This document shows, piece after piece, positions 36,081 through 45,372 of a stretch of DNA of 64,000 nucleotides. Made by a program: the position numbers and the translations under genes. The first letter of the stretch is position 1; the number at the start of each line of letters is the position of its first letter. This stretch comes from Schaalia sp. 19OD2882 (GTDB taxonomy: Bacteria; Actinomycetota; Actinomycetes; Actinomycetales; Actinomycetaceae): positions 682,001 to 746,000 of the forward strand of contig NZ_CP065521.1 of NCBI RefSeq assembly GCF_018986735.1. The letters are read 5' to 3'. The notes beneath the pieces are model-generated. The model did no database searches and had not been told where the DNA came from. It saw only the letters and a list, made by a program, of their open reading frames with translations.

Positions 36081-36276
36081 CAGGCCACGGTACATGCGCG
36101 CTCTCGCGCTTCCCCGGAGCCGGGGCGGGCGTGTGGTCGGCATGCGGTCCTTGTCCACATATTTGTACGAATCCCTTCCGAAAGAGCCCAAGACATGGTG
36201 TGCTTCACGTAGGGAAGGTATCCGCCCTCGTGGCGGACAGTTTCGCAGCAACTGCTGATCGAGGAGGGGGACACAC

Positions 36277-37488
36277 ATGCTGGAGGCGAGCGCCGACCCC
36301 ATCCTGGCGCGTGTCAGGGCCGAACTTGCCCGCACGGGCACCGATCCCTTCGCCTCGGCGGAGCGTGCGCGCAGCGTCGTCGAATCCGTGCTCGACGAGG
36401 TTGCCGCCCCCATGAGCCAGGGTGAACGCGACGACACCATTCGCTCCCTGCTCTCCGAGGTCACGGGACTCGGACCCCTGCAACCCTTCATGGACGACCC
36501 GTCGGTGGAGGAGATCTGGATCAACTCCCCCTCCCGTGTCTTCGTCGCCAGGGACGGCAACCCGGAACTCACCACCGTGATCCTCACCGACCATCAGATC
36601 CGTGACCTCGTCGAAAGGATGCTCCACCACTCCGGACGGCGCCTGGACCTGAGCTCACCCTTCGTGGACGCGACCTTGCGCAGTGGGGAACGCCTCCACG
36701 TGGTCATCCCGCCGGTGGCAGGTGTGCACTGGTCGGTCAACATCCGCAAACACGTGCGCGCCGCGCGTTCCTTGGCCCAACTCGAAGCCATCGGCATGGT
36801 GGCGCCGCCCGTGGCGCGCTTCCTGGCGGCCGCCGTCCACGTGGGCCTGTCCGTGGTCGTCTCGGGGGCCACCCAGGCCGGCAAGACCACCGTCCTTCGA
36901 GCCCTTGCCGGAGAGATCCCCCGCACGCGCCGGGTGATCTCCTGCGAGGAGGTCTTCGAACTCGGCCTGTCCAACCGCGACTGCGTGGCCCTGCAGACCC
37001 GCCCCGGAAACCTCGAAGGGCGGGGCGAGGTCACTTTGCGCGACCTCGTGCGCGAATCCCTGCGCATGCGGCCCGAGACGATCATCGTCGGCGAGGTCAG
37101 GGGCCCGGAGGCCCTGGACCTGTTGCTGGCCCTCAACGCCGGAATCCCCGGCATGGCGACCGTCCACGCGAATTCGGCCCGCGAAGCCCTGTCCAAACTC
37201 ACCGGCCTGCCCCTGCTGGCCGGAGGCAATGTGACCACTGCTTTCGTCGTGCCGACCTTGGCCGCCAGCGTCGACCTCGTGTGCCATGTGCACAGGGACT
37301 GGCGAGGACGCCGGCGCCTGACCGAGGTCCTCTCCCTGGCCGGACGCAGCGAGGGGGAGCGGATCGAGGCCGGGGTCCTGTGGACCGTTGACGAGGGCGG
37401 CGCACACCGCGGTTCCGGGGGTCTGGAGATGTATGAGCGTTTCGCCGCCTCCGGACACGACCTGACGGCACTTCTCGGAGGTCGATGA
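36277..37488 (+). CDS. tadA: TadA/CpaF-type secretion ATPase for Flp pili
   Basis: 403 residues. It powers assembly of Flp/tad pili at the inner face of the membrane. An N-terminal helical domain precedes PSVEEIWINSPSRVFV. Walker A is SGATQAGKTTVLRAL, the Asp box is VISCEEVFELGL, and Walker B and His box are TIIVGEVRGPEALDLLLALNAG and GMATVHANSAREAL. GAGGGGG lies six bases before the ATG. It heads a tightly overlapping operon (tadA-tadB-tadC-pilin-tadE-like genes) with the same gene order as Rv3659c-Rv3654c of M. tuberculosis (recalled). Confidence 0.94.
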   Translation: MLEASADPILARVRAELARTGTDPFASAERARSVVESVLDEVAAPMSQGERDDTIRSLLSEVTGLGPLQPFMDDPSVEEIWINSPSRVFVARDGNPELTTVILTDHQIRDLVERMLHHSGRRLDLSSPFVDATLRSGERLHVVIPPVAGVHWSVNIRKHVRAARSLAQLEAIGMVAPPVARFLAAAVHVGLSVVVSGATQAGKTTVLRALAGEIPRTRRVISCEEVFELGLSNRDCVALQTRPGNLEGRGEVTLRDLVRESLRMRPETIIVGEVRGPEALDLLLALNAGIPGMATVHANSAREALSKLTGLPLLAGGNVTTAFVVPTLAASVDLVCHVHRDWRGRRRLTEVLSLAGRSEGERIEAGVLWTVDEGGAHRGSGGLEMYERFAASGHDLTALLGGR

Positions 37489-38348
37489 TGGATGCGATTG
37501 CACTGGGGTTGGTCCTCGGAGTCGGACTGCTCCTCATGGCCTGGGCAGTCCTCGGCGTGCGAGCTCCGACCATTGCCGCGCCCGGATGGTGGAAGGCGTG
37601 GGAGGAACAGGTCCAACGCTCGGAGATCCGCGGCCTGACGCTCACCCGCCTTCTCATGCTCTCCGCGGCTGCTGCTCTTGTCGTGGCCCTGGCCGTCCTG
37701 GCGTGGACGGGGGTGTGGATGGTGGCGCTCGTCGTCGCCCTCGTCGTGGCGCCCATGGGGCAACTGGTCGTCGCATCCCGGGCGGCCGCGCGCACGAAGG
37801 TGCTGCGCCGCGCCTGGCCCGACGTCGTCGACCTGCTCGTGTCCGGGGTGCGCGCAGGTGCCGGTCTGCCGGACCTCCTGTGCGACCTGGCCACCGAGGG
37901 CCCCGAGGCCCTGCGCCCCCAGTTCGCCCTCTTCGCAGCCGAGTACCGCGCCAGCGGACGATTCGCCCCCGCCCTGGACGCCCTCAAGGCGGCATGCGCC
38001 GATCCTGTGGCCGACCGCATCGTCGAAGCCCTGCGCCTGGCACGCGAAGTGGGTGGGTCGGACCTGTCCGGACTGCTGCGCGACCTGGGCATCCTCCTGC
38101 GTGAGGACGCCAGGACGCGCGGCGAACTCGAAGCCCGCCAGTCGTGGACCGTGAACGCCGCCAGACTTGCAGTCGTCGCACCGTGGATCGTCCTGGTCCT
38201 GGTGTCCACCCAACCCGGCGCCGCCCGCGTGTGGAACTCCCCCGGAGGGATCGGCGTCCTGGTCACCGGCGCCCTCCTGTGCGTACTCGCCTATGTGCTC
38301 ATGCAGGCCCTGGGCAGACTCACCTCCGAGACGAGGACATTGCGATGA
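37485..38348 (+). CDS. tadB: TadB-like pilus membrane platform protein
   Basis: 287 residues. An N-terminal helix, a helix pair around 50-90 and two C-terminal helices (about 222-243 and 250-272) flank a cytoplasmic type II secretion F domain. That domain has RRAWPDVVDLLVSGVRAGAGL and REVGGSDLSGLLRDLGILLRED. The ATG overlaps the tadA stop. It should form the inner-membrane platform with TadC. Confidence 0.88.
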   Translation: MMDAIALGLVLGVGLLLMAWAVLGVRAPTIAAPGWWKAWEEQVQRSEIRGLTLTRLLMLSAAAALVVALAVLAWTGVWMVALVVALVVAPMGQLVVASRAAARTKVLRRAWPDVVDLLVSGVRAGAGLPDLLCDLATEGPEALRPQFALFAAEYRASGRFAPALDALKAACADPVADRIVEALRLAREVGGSDLSGLLRDLGILLREDARTRGELEARQSWTVNAARLAVVAPWIVLVLVSTQPGAARVWNSPGGIGVLVTGALLCVLAYVLMQALGRLTSETRTLR

Positions 38349-39268
38349 GGCACCTGCTGCCTGACGTCACCGACCCCTTCGTGTGGGGGCCCGCCCTGCT
38401 CGGCGTGGTCTTCGCCGTCGGAGTGCTCCTCCTGCTGGGCGCGCGTGCCCGAACGCTGCCCAACCTGGCACGTCGGGTGGCCGAAGGGGGCATCGCGGGC
38501 CAGGGCGAACGCCCACCGGCCCCGAGTTGGGTCTGCGGCCCCGTGCTGGGCCTGTTGGAGTCCATCGGATCGACCTCGGCCACGGTCGAACGTCGCCTGA
38601 CCCTGCTCGGACAGGGCGGCACCTTGCCAGTGTTCCGCCTGCGCCAGACCCTGCTGGCCCTCTTCGGTGCAGTCGGTGCCGTGGTCGTGCTGCTGCCGGT
38701 GGTCCTGCGCTCCGGAATGAGCCCTGCCTCCGGCGGCTTGGTCCTGGCGGTCATGGCCCTGGGTGCCCTGTGCGCAGCGGCGGCGGCGGACCTGGTGCTC
38801 TCCTGGCGGGCGAGGGCCCGCCAGCGCCGCATCGACCTGCAGGTGCCCGACGTGTCGGAACTGCTCGCCCTGGCGCTGGGCGCCGGCGAGTCGGTGCCGG
38901 ATGCGCTGGACCGGATCCGCTTGGCTTGCAGCGGCCCTGTGCGCGAAGAACTCGACATCGTCTCCGAGCAGGTGCACCTCGGGGTGCCGGTGACTCGCGC
39001 CCTGGAGGACCTGTCCGCCCGCAACGAGGCCGCCGCCCTCGAAAGACTCGTCCAGACACTGGTCACCGCCATCGAACGCGGATCCCCGCTGGCACAGGTG
39101 CTGCACGACCAGGCGCGTGACATCCGCGAGAGCGCCCGAACGGCGCTCATGGAAGAGGGGGGCAAACGGGAGATCGCCATGATGGTGCCCGTCGTCTTCC
39201 TCATCTTGCCGGTCACGGTCCTTTTCGCCCTGTACCCGGGACTGGTCGTCGTCTCACTGTCACCGTGA
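38345..39268 (+). CDS. tadC: TadC-like pilus membrane platform protein
   Basis: 307 residues with a type II secretion F domain (VPDVSELLALALGAGESVPDAL, then RGSPLAQVLHDQARDIRESART). Hydrophobic helices lie near 12-33, about 100-150 and at the C-terminus (MMVPVVFLILPVTVLFALYPGLVVV). The start at 38345 overlaps the tadB stop by ATGA. The longer in-frame opening back to 38144 lies entirely within tadB and is rejected. Confidence 0.87.
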   Translation: MRHLLPDVTDPFVWGPALLGVVFAVGVLLLLGARARTLPNLARRVAEGGIAGQGERPPAPSWVCGPVLGLLESIGSTSATVERRLTLLGQGGTLPVFRLRQTLLALFGAVGAVVVLLPVVLRSGMSPASGGLVLAVMALGALCAAAAADLVLSWRARARQRRIDLQVPDVSELLALALGAGESVPDALDRIRLACSGPVREELDIVSEQVHLGVPVTRALEDLSARNEAAALERLVQTLVTAIERGSPLAQVLHDQARDIRESARTALMEEGGKREIAMMVPVVFLILPVTVLFALYPGLVVVSLSP

Positions 39269-39338
39269 CCCGTTGCCCGATGCTCTCACCCACCCTGACC
39301 CACTGGTACGTCCGAGCCGACACACGAAGGAGAACACC

Positions 39339-39521
39339 ATGTTCCGTCACCGTCCCCACGCCCCCGCGCCTCTGCCCGAGGACCCCGAGAGGGGAGACGT
39401 GCCCGGTTGGGTCCTCATCACCCTCATGACCGCCGCCCTGGTGGTGGCCATCTGGACCGTCGCCCAGACGCGGCTCGTCGAGGTCTTCCAGGATGCGCTC
39501 AACAAGGTCAGTGGAATCTGA
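39339..39521 (+). CDS. Flp-like pilin (DUF4244-type) small protein
   Basis: 60 residues: a polar basic/acidic leader of about 22 residues, then ERGDVPGWVLITLMTAALVVAIW, a single hydrophobic helix, and a short polar tail. Position after tadC and size fit the major pilin gene. A prepilin-type cleavage just before the helix (around the Gly of RGD) is likely but not proven. AAGGAG sits six bases before the ATG. This is the only gene of the operon preceded by a real gap and its own strong ribosome binding site, consistent with higher expression. Confidence 0.78.
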   Translation: MFRHRPHAPAPLPEDPERGDVPGWVLITLMTAALVVAIWTVAQTRLVEVFQDALNKVSGI

Positions 39522-39924
39522 GAACCTCGGCCCGGCGCTCCGCGCACGAGCCGATGACCCGGAGTCGGGATCCCAGGTCGTCTCCCACGTCCTGGTGCAG
39601 GTCCTCGTCGTGCTGCTCTTCCTGGGGGCCGTGCAATTGGCCATTTCCCTGCACGTGCGCAATGTCAGCGTCCATGCGGCAGGGGAGGGGTCGCGCCGTG
39701 GCGCCCTCCTGGGCGGGGACGAGGGCGAGGCCGTTGCGCGCACCCTCGCCCTGCTCGATTCCATGCTGGGGCCGGATCGTGCCTCGGCCTCGGCCTCGCG
39801 CGAGAACGTCGCAGGCTCGGAGGTGCTCACTGTGACCGTGACGACCTCGCTGCCTCTGCTGCTCGACTTGGGCCCCAGGTGGCTCACCGTCAGCGGACGC
39901 GCCCTCGTCGAGGAGAGGCCATGA
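39511..39924 (+). CDS. TadE-like minor pilin
   Basis: 137 residues. A polar N-terminus with PESGSQVVSHVLVQVLVVLLFLGAVQLAI gives one hydrophobic helix (about 28-50). A C-terminal outer domain follows with no known enzyme motif. It resembles TadE-like pseudopilins. GTG at 39511 overlaps the pilin gene by 11 bases. The ending overlaps the next TadE gene by ATGA. Confidence 0.75.
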   Translation: MESENLGPALRARADDPESGSQVVSHVLVQVLVVLLFLGAVQLAISLHVRNVSVHAAGEGSRRGALLGGDEGEAVARTLALLDSMLGPDRASASASRENVAGSEVLTVTVTTSLPLLLDLGPRWLTVSGRALVEERP

Positions 39925-40337
39925 GGCCCCGGGCGAAGCGTCACCCCGAATCCGGAGAGGCCAGTGTCGAGTTCGTCGGCTACTTCGTGGTCCTGGTCAT
40001 TCCGCTCATCTACTTCATCCTCATGCTCTCCCAGGTCCAGGCCAGCGTCTTCGCCGCCGAGTCCGGGGCCTCCGTGGCCGCCCGCAGCCTGGCGATCCAC
40101 CGTGACGACACGGGTTTGGCGCGCGCACAGGTCGACTTGGCCTTTGCCGACCATGGACTCGCAGGGCCGGTCGACATGGACGTGGGGTGTCGGATCTGCT
40201 CGGGCCCTGAGGAGGACGTGTCGGTTACCGTACGCACCCAGGTGACCTGGCCGCTAGTTCCGGGATGGACGGGTCTGGGTGTGGTGCCGGTGGAGGCGAC
40301 TTCGACGGTGCGCGTGGACAAGGTGGTCCTCCAATGA
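39921..40337 (+). CDS. tadE: TadE family minor pilin
   Basis: 138 residues. The TadE motif GEASVEFVGYFVVLVIPLIYFI with the glutamate at position +5 of the mature form is clear (about 12-33), followed by an outer domain containing two Cys close together (CRIC). GGAGAGG precedes the ATG at 39921. It is coupled by ATGA overlaps to both neighbours. Confidence 0.84.
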   Translation: MRPRAKRHPESGEASVEFVGYFVVLVIPLIYFILMLSQVQASVFAAESGASVAARSLAIHRDDTGLARAQVDLAFADHGLAGPVDMDVGCRICSGPEEDVSVTVRTQVTWPLVPGWTGLGVVPVEATSTVRVDKVVLQ

Positions 40338-40816
40338 GGACTTCGACTTGGATGCGGGTGTCGACAGGGCCCAGGTCGGACGCGCAGGATCCGGAGTCGG
40401 GGCGTGTGGGCCTGCTCATCCTGGTGTGCACGATGGTGGTCCTGGCCCTGGTGTCGGTGGGTGCGGTGATCACCACCGTCCACGTCCAACGCTCGCGCCT
40501 GCTCACCTGCGCGGACGCTCTCGCAGCGGCGGGGGCCCAGGTGGTGGTGGCCAACGGCTTCTACGCGGATGGGCGGATCACCCCGGGCGTCGGAGAACTT
40601 GATCTGGTGCAGGCGCGGGTCCAGGGACTGCTCGACGACTCGGCGGGGACCACGTGCCGGGTGGGTGAGGGGGTGCACCTTGACGGCATGTCGGTCGAGG
40701 ACAAGGACATTGTCGTCCGGGTCAGCGCCACCGCGCGCTTGGTGGGACTGCCGCCCTTCCTCGGTGCGGCAGTCGCCCCGATCCTCGTCGAGACCTCCTC
40801 CGCCCGTCTGGGGTGA
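40334..40816 (+). CDS. TadG-like/Rv3654c-like pilus assembly protein
   Basis: 160 residues. The motif PESGRVGLLILVCTMVVLALVSVGAVI forms one helix (about 22-45). It is followed by RSRLLTCADALAAAGAQ, the typical helical continuation of Rv3654c/TadG-like helicase-DEXDH-secretion neighbours. The outer domain has a single additional Cys. It is the last gene of the tad operon. No prepilin peptidase (TadV) or TadZ gene is in the window. Confidence 0.78.
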   Translation: MRTSTWMRVSTGPRSDAQDPESGRVGLLILVCTMVVLALVSVGAVITTVHVQRSRLLTCADALAAAGAQVVVANGFYADGRITPGVGELDLVQARVQGLLDDSAGTTCRVGEGVHLDGMSVEDKDIVVRVSATARLVGLPPFLGAAVAPILVETSSARLG

Positions 40817-40857
40817 GCTTCCCGTGACGGGATCGGTCCTGCCTGACGCAGCCATGA

Positions 40858-42369
<1,512 letters not shown>

Positions 42370-42411
42370 TCCCCACGGGGTCGTCCACCTCTTCGCGTTG
42401 GGAGGCGGGTC

Positions 42412-42441
42412 CGCGAATGCGGGCCCGCCTCGCGCGTACCT
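42412..42441 (+). terminator. Terminator hairpin after gdhA
   Basis: A 13-pair stem (42412-42424 with 42429-42441, one G-T pair) closes a GAAT loop 42 bases after the gdhA stop. Confidence 0.7.
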
Positions 42442-42526
42442 GCAGGAAAGTCGGGACCATGAAAGCCGCGCAGTGAGCTGCGCTACTGTGGCCGTGAGGG
42501 CCGCACGTGCCCGAAGGGGAGGCGCG

Positions 42527-43348
42527 GTGTGGGTGTGGGTGGCGATCGGCTTGGCGGTGGCCCTGGCCCTGGCGTGCGGATATGCCGTGCACACCCGCCA
42601 CGACCTCCAACGCACGCGCTCGGCCTTGGCGCGCCTGCGTGACCTCCACCAGGAACACCTGGAACGCCCCGGAGTCCTCTCACACGAATTGCGCACCCCT
42701 CTGACCGTCGTCAGGGGCGCCGCCGAACTGCTCCTCGACGAAAGCGCCGGCCCCCTGAACCCCGTCCAGCACCGATTCGTCAAGACCATCGCCGAGAACT
42801 CCAACCAGGTCATCGAGATGGCCGACGACCTGCTGGCCGAGGTGCGCATGGACTCCGACCTGTTCCAACTGCGCCTCGAAAGGGTCGAGATGCGCGCCTT
42901 GGTGCGCAGTGTCGTCGCGCAGATGCGGCGCTTCCACAGCGCCCCGATCCGCCTGGAGAACCACGGCAGCCCCATCCACATGCACGTCGACCCTCGGCTG
43001 ACCAGCCAAGCGATCTCGAATCTCGTCAACAACGCTGCACGCCACGCGGGGGACGGTACGTCGATCCTCGTGGCCGTGTCCGACTCCGACGAGGACGTGA
43101 CCATCAGCGTGGCCGACGACGGGGTCGGGATGACCTCGGAGGAACGTCAGCGCCTCTTCGTCCCCTTCGCCACAGGAGGGTCGCTGCGCCCGGGCACTGG
43201 CTTGGGCATGATGATCACGCAACGGGTGGCCAGGCTCCACGGCGGCCGCCTCCTCGTCGACACCATCCAGACCAAGGGAACGACCTTCTACCTCACGCTC
43301 CCACGCAAATGGACGACGCCGACAACGGAAGGGGATGAGCACGGGTGA
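42527..43348 (+). CDS. Sensor histidine kinase with minimal N-terminus
   Basis: About 273 residues. One hydrophobic segment at the very N-terminus (1-20) is followed directly by the dimerisation/phosphoacceptor helix LSHELRTPLTVVRGAAELLL (His near residue 53). The N-box is ISNLVNNAARHAG. The G1/G2 boxes are VADDGVGMT and GTGLGMMI. There is no extracellular sensor domain or HAMP, so it must sense through the membrane, a partner, or in the cytoplasm. The start is GTG 42527 or 42533, both behind AAGGGGAGG. It is coupled to the regulator by GTGA. Confidence 0.88.
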   Translation: MWVWVAIGLAVALALACGYAVHTRHDLQRTRSALARLRDLHQEHLERPGVLSHELRTPLTVVRGAAELLLDESAGPLNPVQHRFVKTIAENSNQVIEMADDLLAEVRMDSDLFQLRLERVEMRALVRSVVAQMRRFHSAPIRLENHGSPIHMHVDPRLTSQAISNLVNNAARHAGDGTSILVAVSDSDEDVTISVADDGVGMTSEERQRLFVPFATGGSLRPGTGLGMMITQRVARLHGGRLLVDTIQTKGTTFYLTLPRKWTTPTTEGDEHG

Positions 43349-44058
43349 GCACCAGCAGGGACGAAGGGGCGGGAGCCACGGCCCTGGTCGTGGACGACGA
43401 GCCCCAGATCCTCATGATCATGCAATTCGCCCTGGAGACCGCGGGTTTCACCGTGGCCACCGCATCGGACGGAGCGCGCGCATGGGAGGTCTTCACCCGC
43501 ATGCAGGTCGACCTGGTCGTCCTGGACCTCATGATCCCCGTGGTCGGAGGACTCACCCTTGCCCAACGGATCCGCGCGGTCTCCGAGGTGCCGATCCTCA
43601 TGATCACCGCGCTGTCGGAGGAGGCCGACCGGGTCCACGGGCTGGAGATCGGCGCGGACGACTACATGACGAAACCTTTCAGTCCGCGCGAATTCACCCT
43701 GCGCGCCCAAGCCCTCGTGCGGCGGTGGAGGCGCCGCCCTCGCCAAGTCATCACGAATGGACGGCTGACCCTCGACGCCGACACCCACTCCATCGCGCTC
43801 GACGGCGCCCTCCTCGACGTCCCTGACACCGAGGCCCGCTTCCTGGAGACCCTTGCCGCACACCTCGACCGACCCGTCACCTACAGGGACCTTCTCAACG
43901 AGGTGTGGCAGACCCAGGAGGTTGCCGGCGCCAAGGACATGATCAAGATGACTGCCTACCGGGCCAGGCAGGCCCTGGGTGAACACGGTCACACCTACGT
44001 CAAATCCGTTCGCTCGGTTGGATACATGATGCCGAGGATCCGGGAGGGGGAGCGGTAA
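43345..44058 (+). CDS. OmpR/PhoB-family response regulator
   Basis: 237 residues. The receiver domain has the acidic pair VVDDEPQ, phosphoacceptor Asp61 in VLDLMIP, conserved Thr/Lys in MITALSEEADR and YMTKPFSPREF. The C-terminal winged helix (about 145-232) has RPVTYRDLLNEVWQTQEV and YVKSVRSVGYMMPR. GTG at 43345 overlaps the kinase stop. The gene's TAA stop lies inside a palindrome that precedes the iron-transport operon, which makes that operon the likeliest target. Confidence 0.92.
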   Translation: MSTSRDEGAGATALVVDDEPQILMIMQFALETAGFTVATASDGARAWEVFTRMQVDLVVLDLMIPVVGGLTLAQRIRAVSEVPILMITALSEEADRVHGLEIGADDYMTKPFSPREFTLRAQALVRRWRRRPRQVITNGRLTLDADTHSIALDGALLDVPDTEARFLETLAAHLDRPVTYRDLLNEVWQTQEVAGAKDMIKMTAYRARQALGEHGHTYVKSVRSVGYMMPRIREGER

Positions 44059-44081
44059 CGAGGTCGTTACCGGATGTTACC
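44053..44081 (+). promoter_or_regulatory. Palindrome with GTTACC direct repeats before the iron transporter
   Basis: CGGTAACGA (44053-44061) and TCGTTACCG (44064-44072) form a perfect inverted repeat overlapping the response regulator's stop codon. GTTACC occurs at 44066-44071 and again at 44076-44081. Direct repeats about one helical turn apart are the usual binding mode of OmpR/PhoB regulators. Confidence 0.5.
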
Positions 44082-44184
44082 CCCACGGGTGCCGCACGAG
44101 CGCGTGAGGCCCGACCATGGACACAGGCCGGGGTCGTTGAGGATCTCGGGCTTTTGATCCCGTCGGATTCAAAGGAGAATCTCC

Positions 44185-45246
44185 ATGACGAACAGACGTG
44201 TCCTGCCTGTCGTGGGCGTGGCCCTGACCAGCATGCTCGCCCTCAGTGCCTGTGTCGTCCAGGACGCCCAGAGCGGCGCCGCCTCGGGCGCAGGTGCCAG
44301 CGGGTCCCTGACCATTGCCTGCGGGGCGATGGAGGACCTGTGCCAGAAGTGGACGGAGGCCTTCACCGAGGCATCCGGCATCCCCACCTCATTCGTGCGA
44401 CTGTCCTCGGGTGAAACCGTCGCCCGACTCGACTCGGCAAAGGACAGCCCCGAGTTCGACGTCTGGCACGGTGGACCCGTGGACGGCTACGGCGCCGCAG
44501 TGGAGAAGGGGCTCATCGAGGCCTACGACTCGCCCTCCGCGGCCGACATCCCGGACAAGTACAAGGATCCCAACCACAACTGGACCGGCGTGTACGTGGG
44601 CGCCCTCGGCTTCTGCTCCAACAAGGCGGTCCTGGACAAACTCGGCGTCGAGGTGCCCGACTCGTGGGAGGACCTGCTGGCCCCCAAGCTCAAGGGCCAG
44701 ATCTCCACGGCCCACCCCTCCACCTCCGGAACGGCCTTCACCACCTTGTGGACCCAGGTGAGCCTGCGCGGCGGTGAGGACCAGGGCCTGGACTTCATGA
44801 AGAAGATGCACAACAACGTCCTGCAGTACACGAAGTCCGGCACCGCCCCCGGCCAGATCGCCGGCCGCGGCGAGGTCGGCGTCGGCCTGGTCTTCTCCCA
44901 CGACTGCGTGAAGTACCAGGAGCAGGGCATGAAGGACCTCGTGGTCTCCTTCCCCAAGGAAGGGACCGGGTACGAGGTCGGAGGTGTCGCCCTGGTCAAG
45001 AACTCCAAGAACGCCGAAGCCGCGAAGAAGTACATCGACTGGGCCATCTCGGCCGACGCCCAGAACATCGGTCAGACCGTGGGCTCCTACCAGGTCCTGA
45101 CCAACCCGGCCGCCAAGGTCAGTGACAAGATGGTCGACCTCAAGACGGTCAAACTCATCGACTACGACTTCGCGGCCGCTTCGGCCGCCAAGCCGGCTCT
45201 GACTGCGCGCTTCGACGAAGAGATCGCCGCCAAGCCGAAGGAATGA
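44185..45246 (+). CDS. Iron(III) ABC transporter substrate-binding lipoprotein
   Basis: 353 residues. The signal peptide ends with lipobox LSAC, giving a lipidated Cys23. The mature part fits the FbpA/AfuA (class D) family: LTIACGAMEDLCQKW, FVRLSSGETVARLDSAKDSPEFDVWHGG, then STAHPSTSGTAFTTLW. The usual pair of metal-ligand tyrosines cannot be assigned with certainty, so a chelated-iron, phosphonate or other ligand remains possible. AAAGGAGA precedes the ATG. The hairpin just after the gene suggests it is expressed more than the transporter genes. Confidence 0.87.
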   Translation: MTNRRVLPVVGVALTSMLALSACVVQDAQSGAASGAGASGSLTIACGAMEDLCQKWTEAFTEASGIPTSFVRLSSGETVARLDSAKDSPEFDVWHGGPVDGYGAAVEKGLIEAYDSPSAADIPDKYKDPNHNWTGVYVGALGFCSNKAVLDKLGVEVPDSWEDLLAPKLKGQISTAHPSTSGTAFTTLWTQVSLRGGEDQGLDFMKKMHNNVLQYTKSGTAPGQIAGRGEVGVGLVFSHDCVKYQEQGMKDLVVSFPKEGTGYEVGGVALVKNSKNAEAAKKYIDWAISADAQNIGQTVGSYQVLTNPAAKVSDKMVDLKTVKLIDYDFAAASAAKPALTARFDEEIAAKPKE

Positions 45247-45253
45247 GCGACTC

Positions 45254-45282
45254 CGCGGCCCCGGGGTTTGCCCGGGGCCGCG
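45254..45282 (+). terminator. Intra-operon hairpin after the binding-protein gene
   Basis: A perfect 12-base GC-only stem (45254-45265 with 45271-45282) and GTTTG loop begin eight bases after the stop codon. Such hairpins between binding-protein and permease genes usually attenuate transcription and stabilise the upstream message. Confidence 0.75.
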
Positions 45283-45372
45283 GCCCCGCCTTCGTCCCAC
45301 CCCCCCTTGCACACTCCGGCAGCACCCCGCCGGAGCCCCATGCGCCCCCGTACACAAGAACGGAACTTCGCC

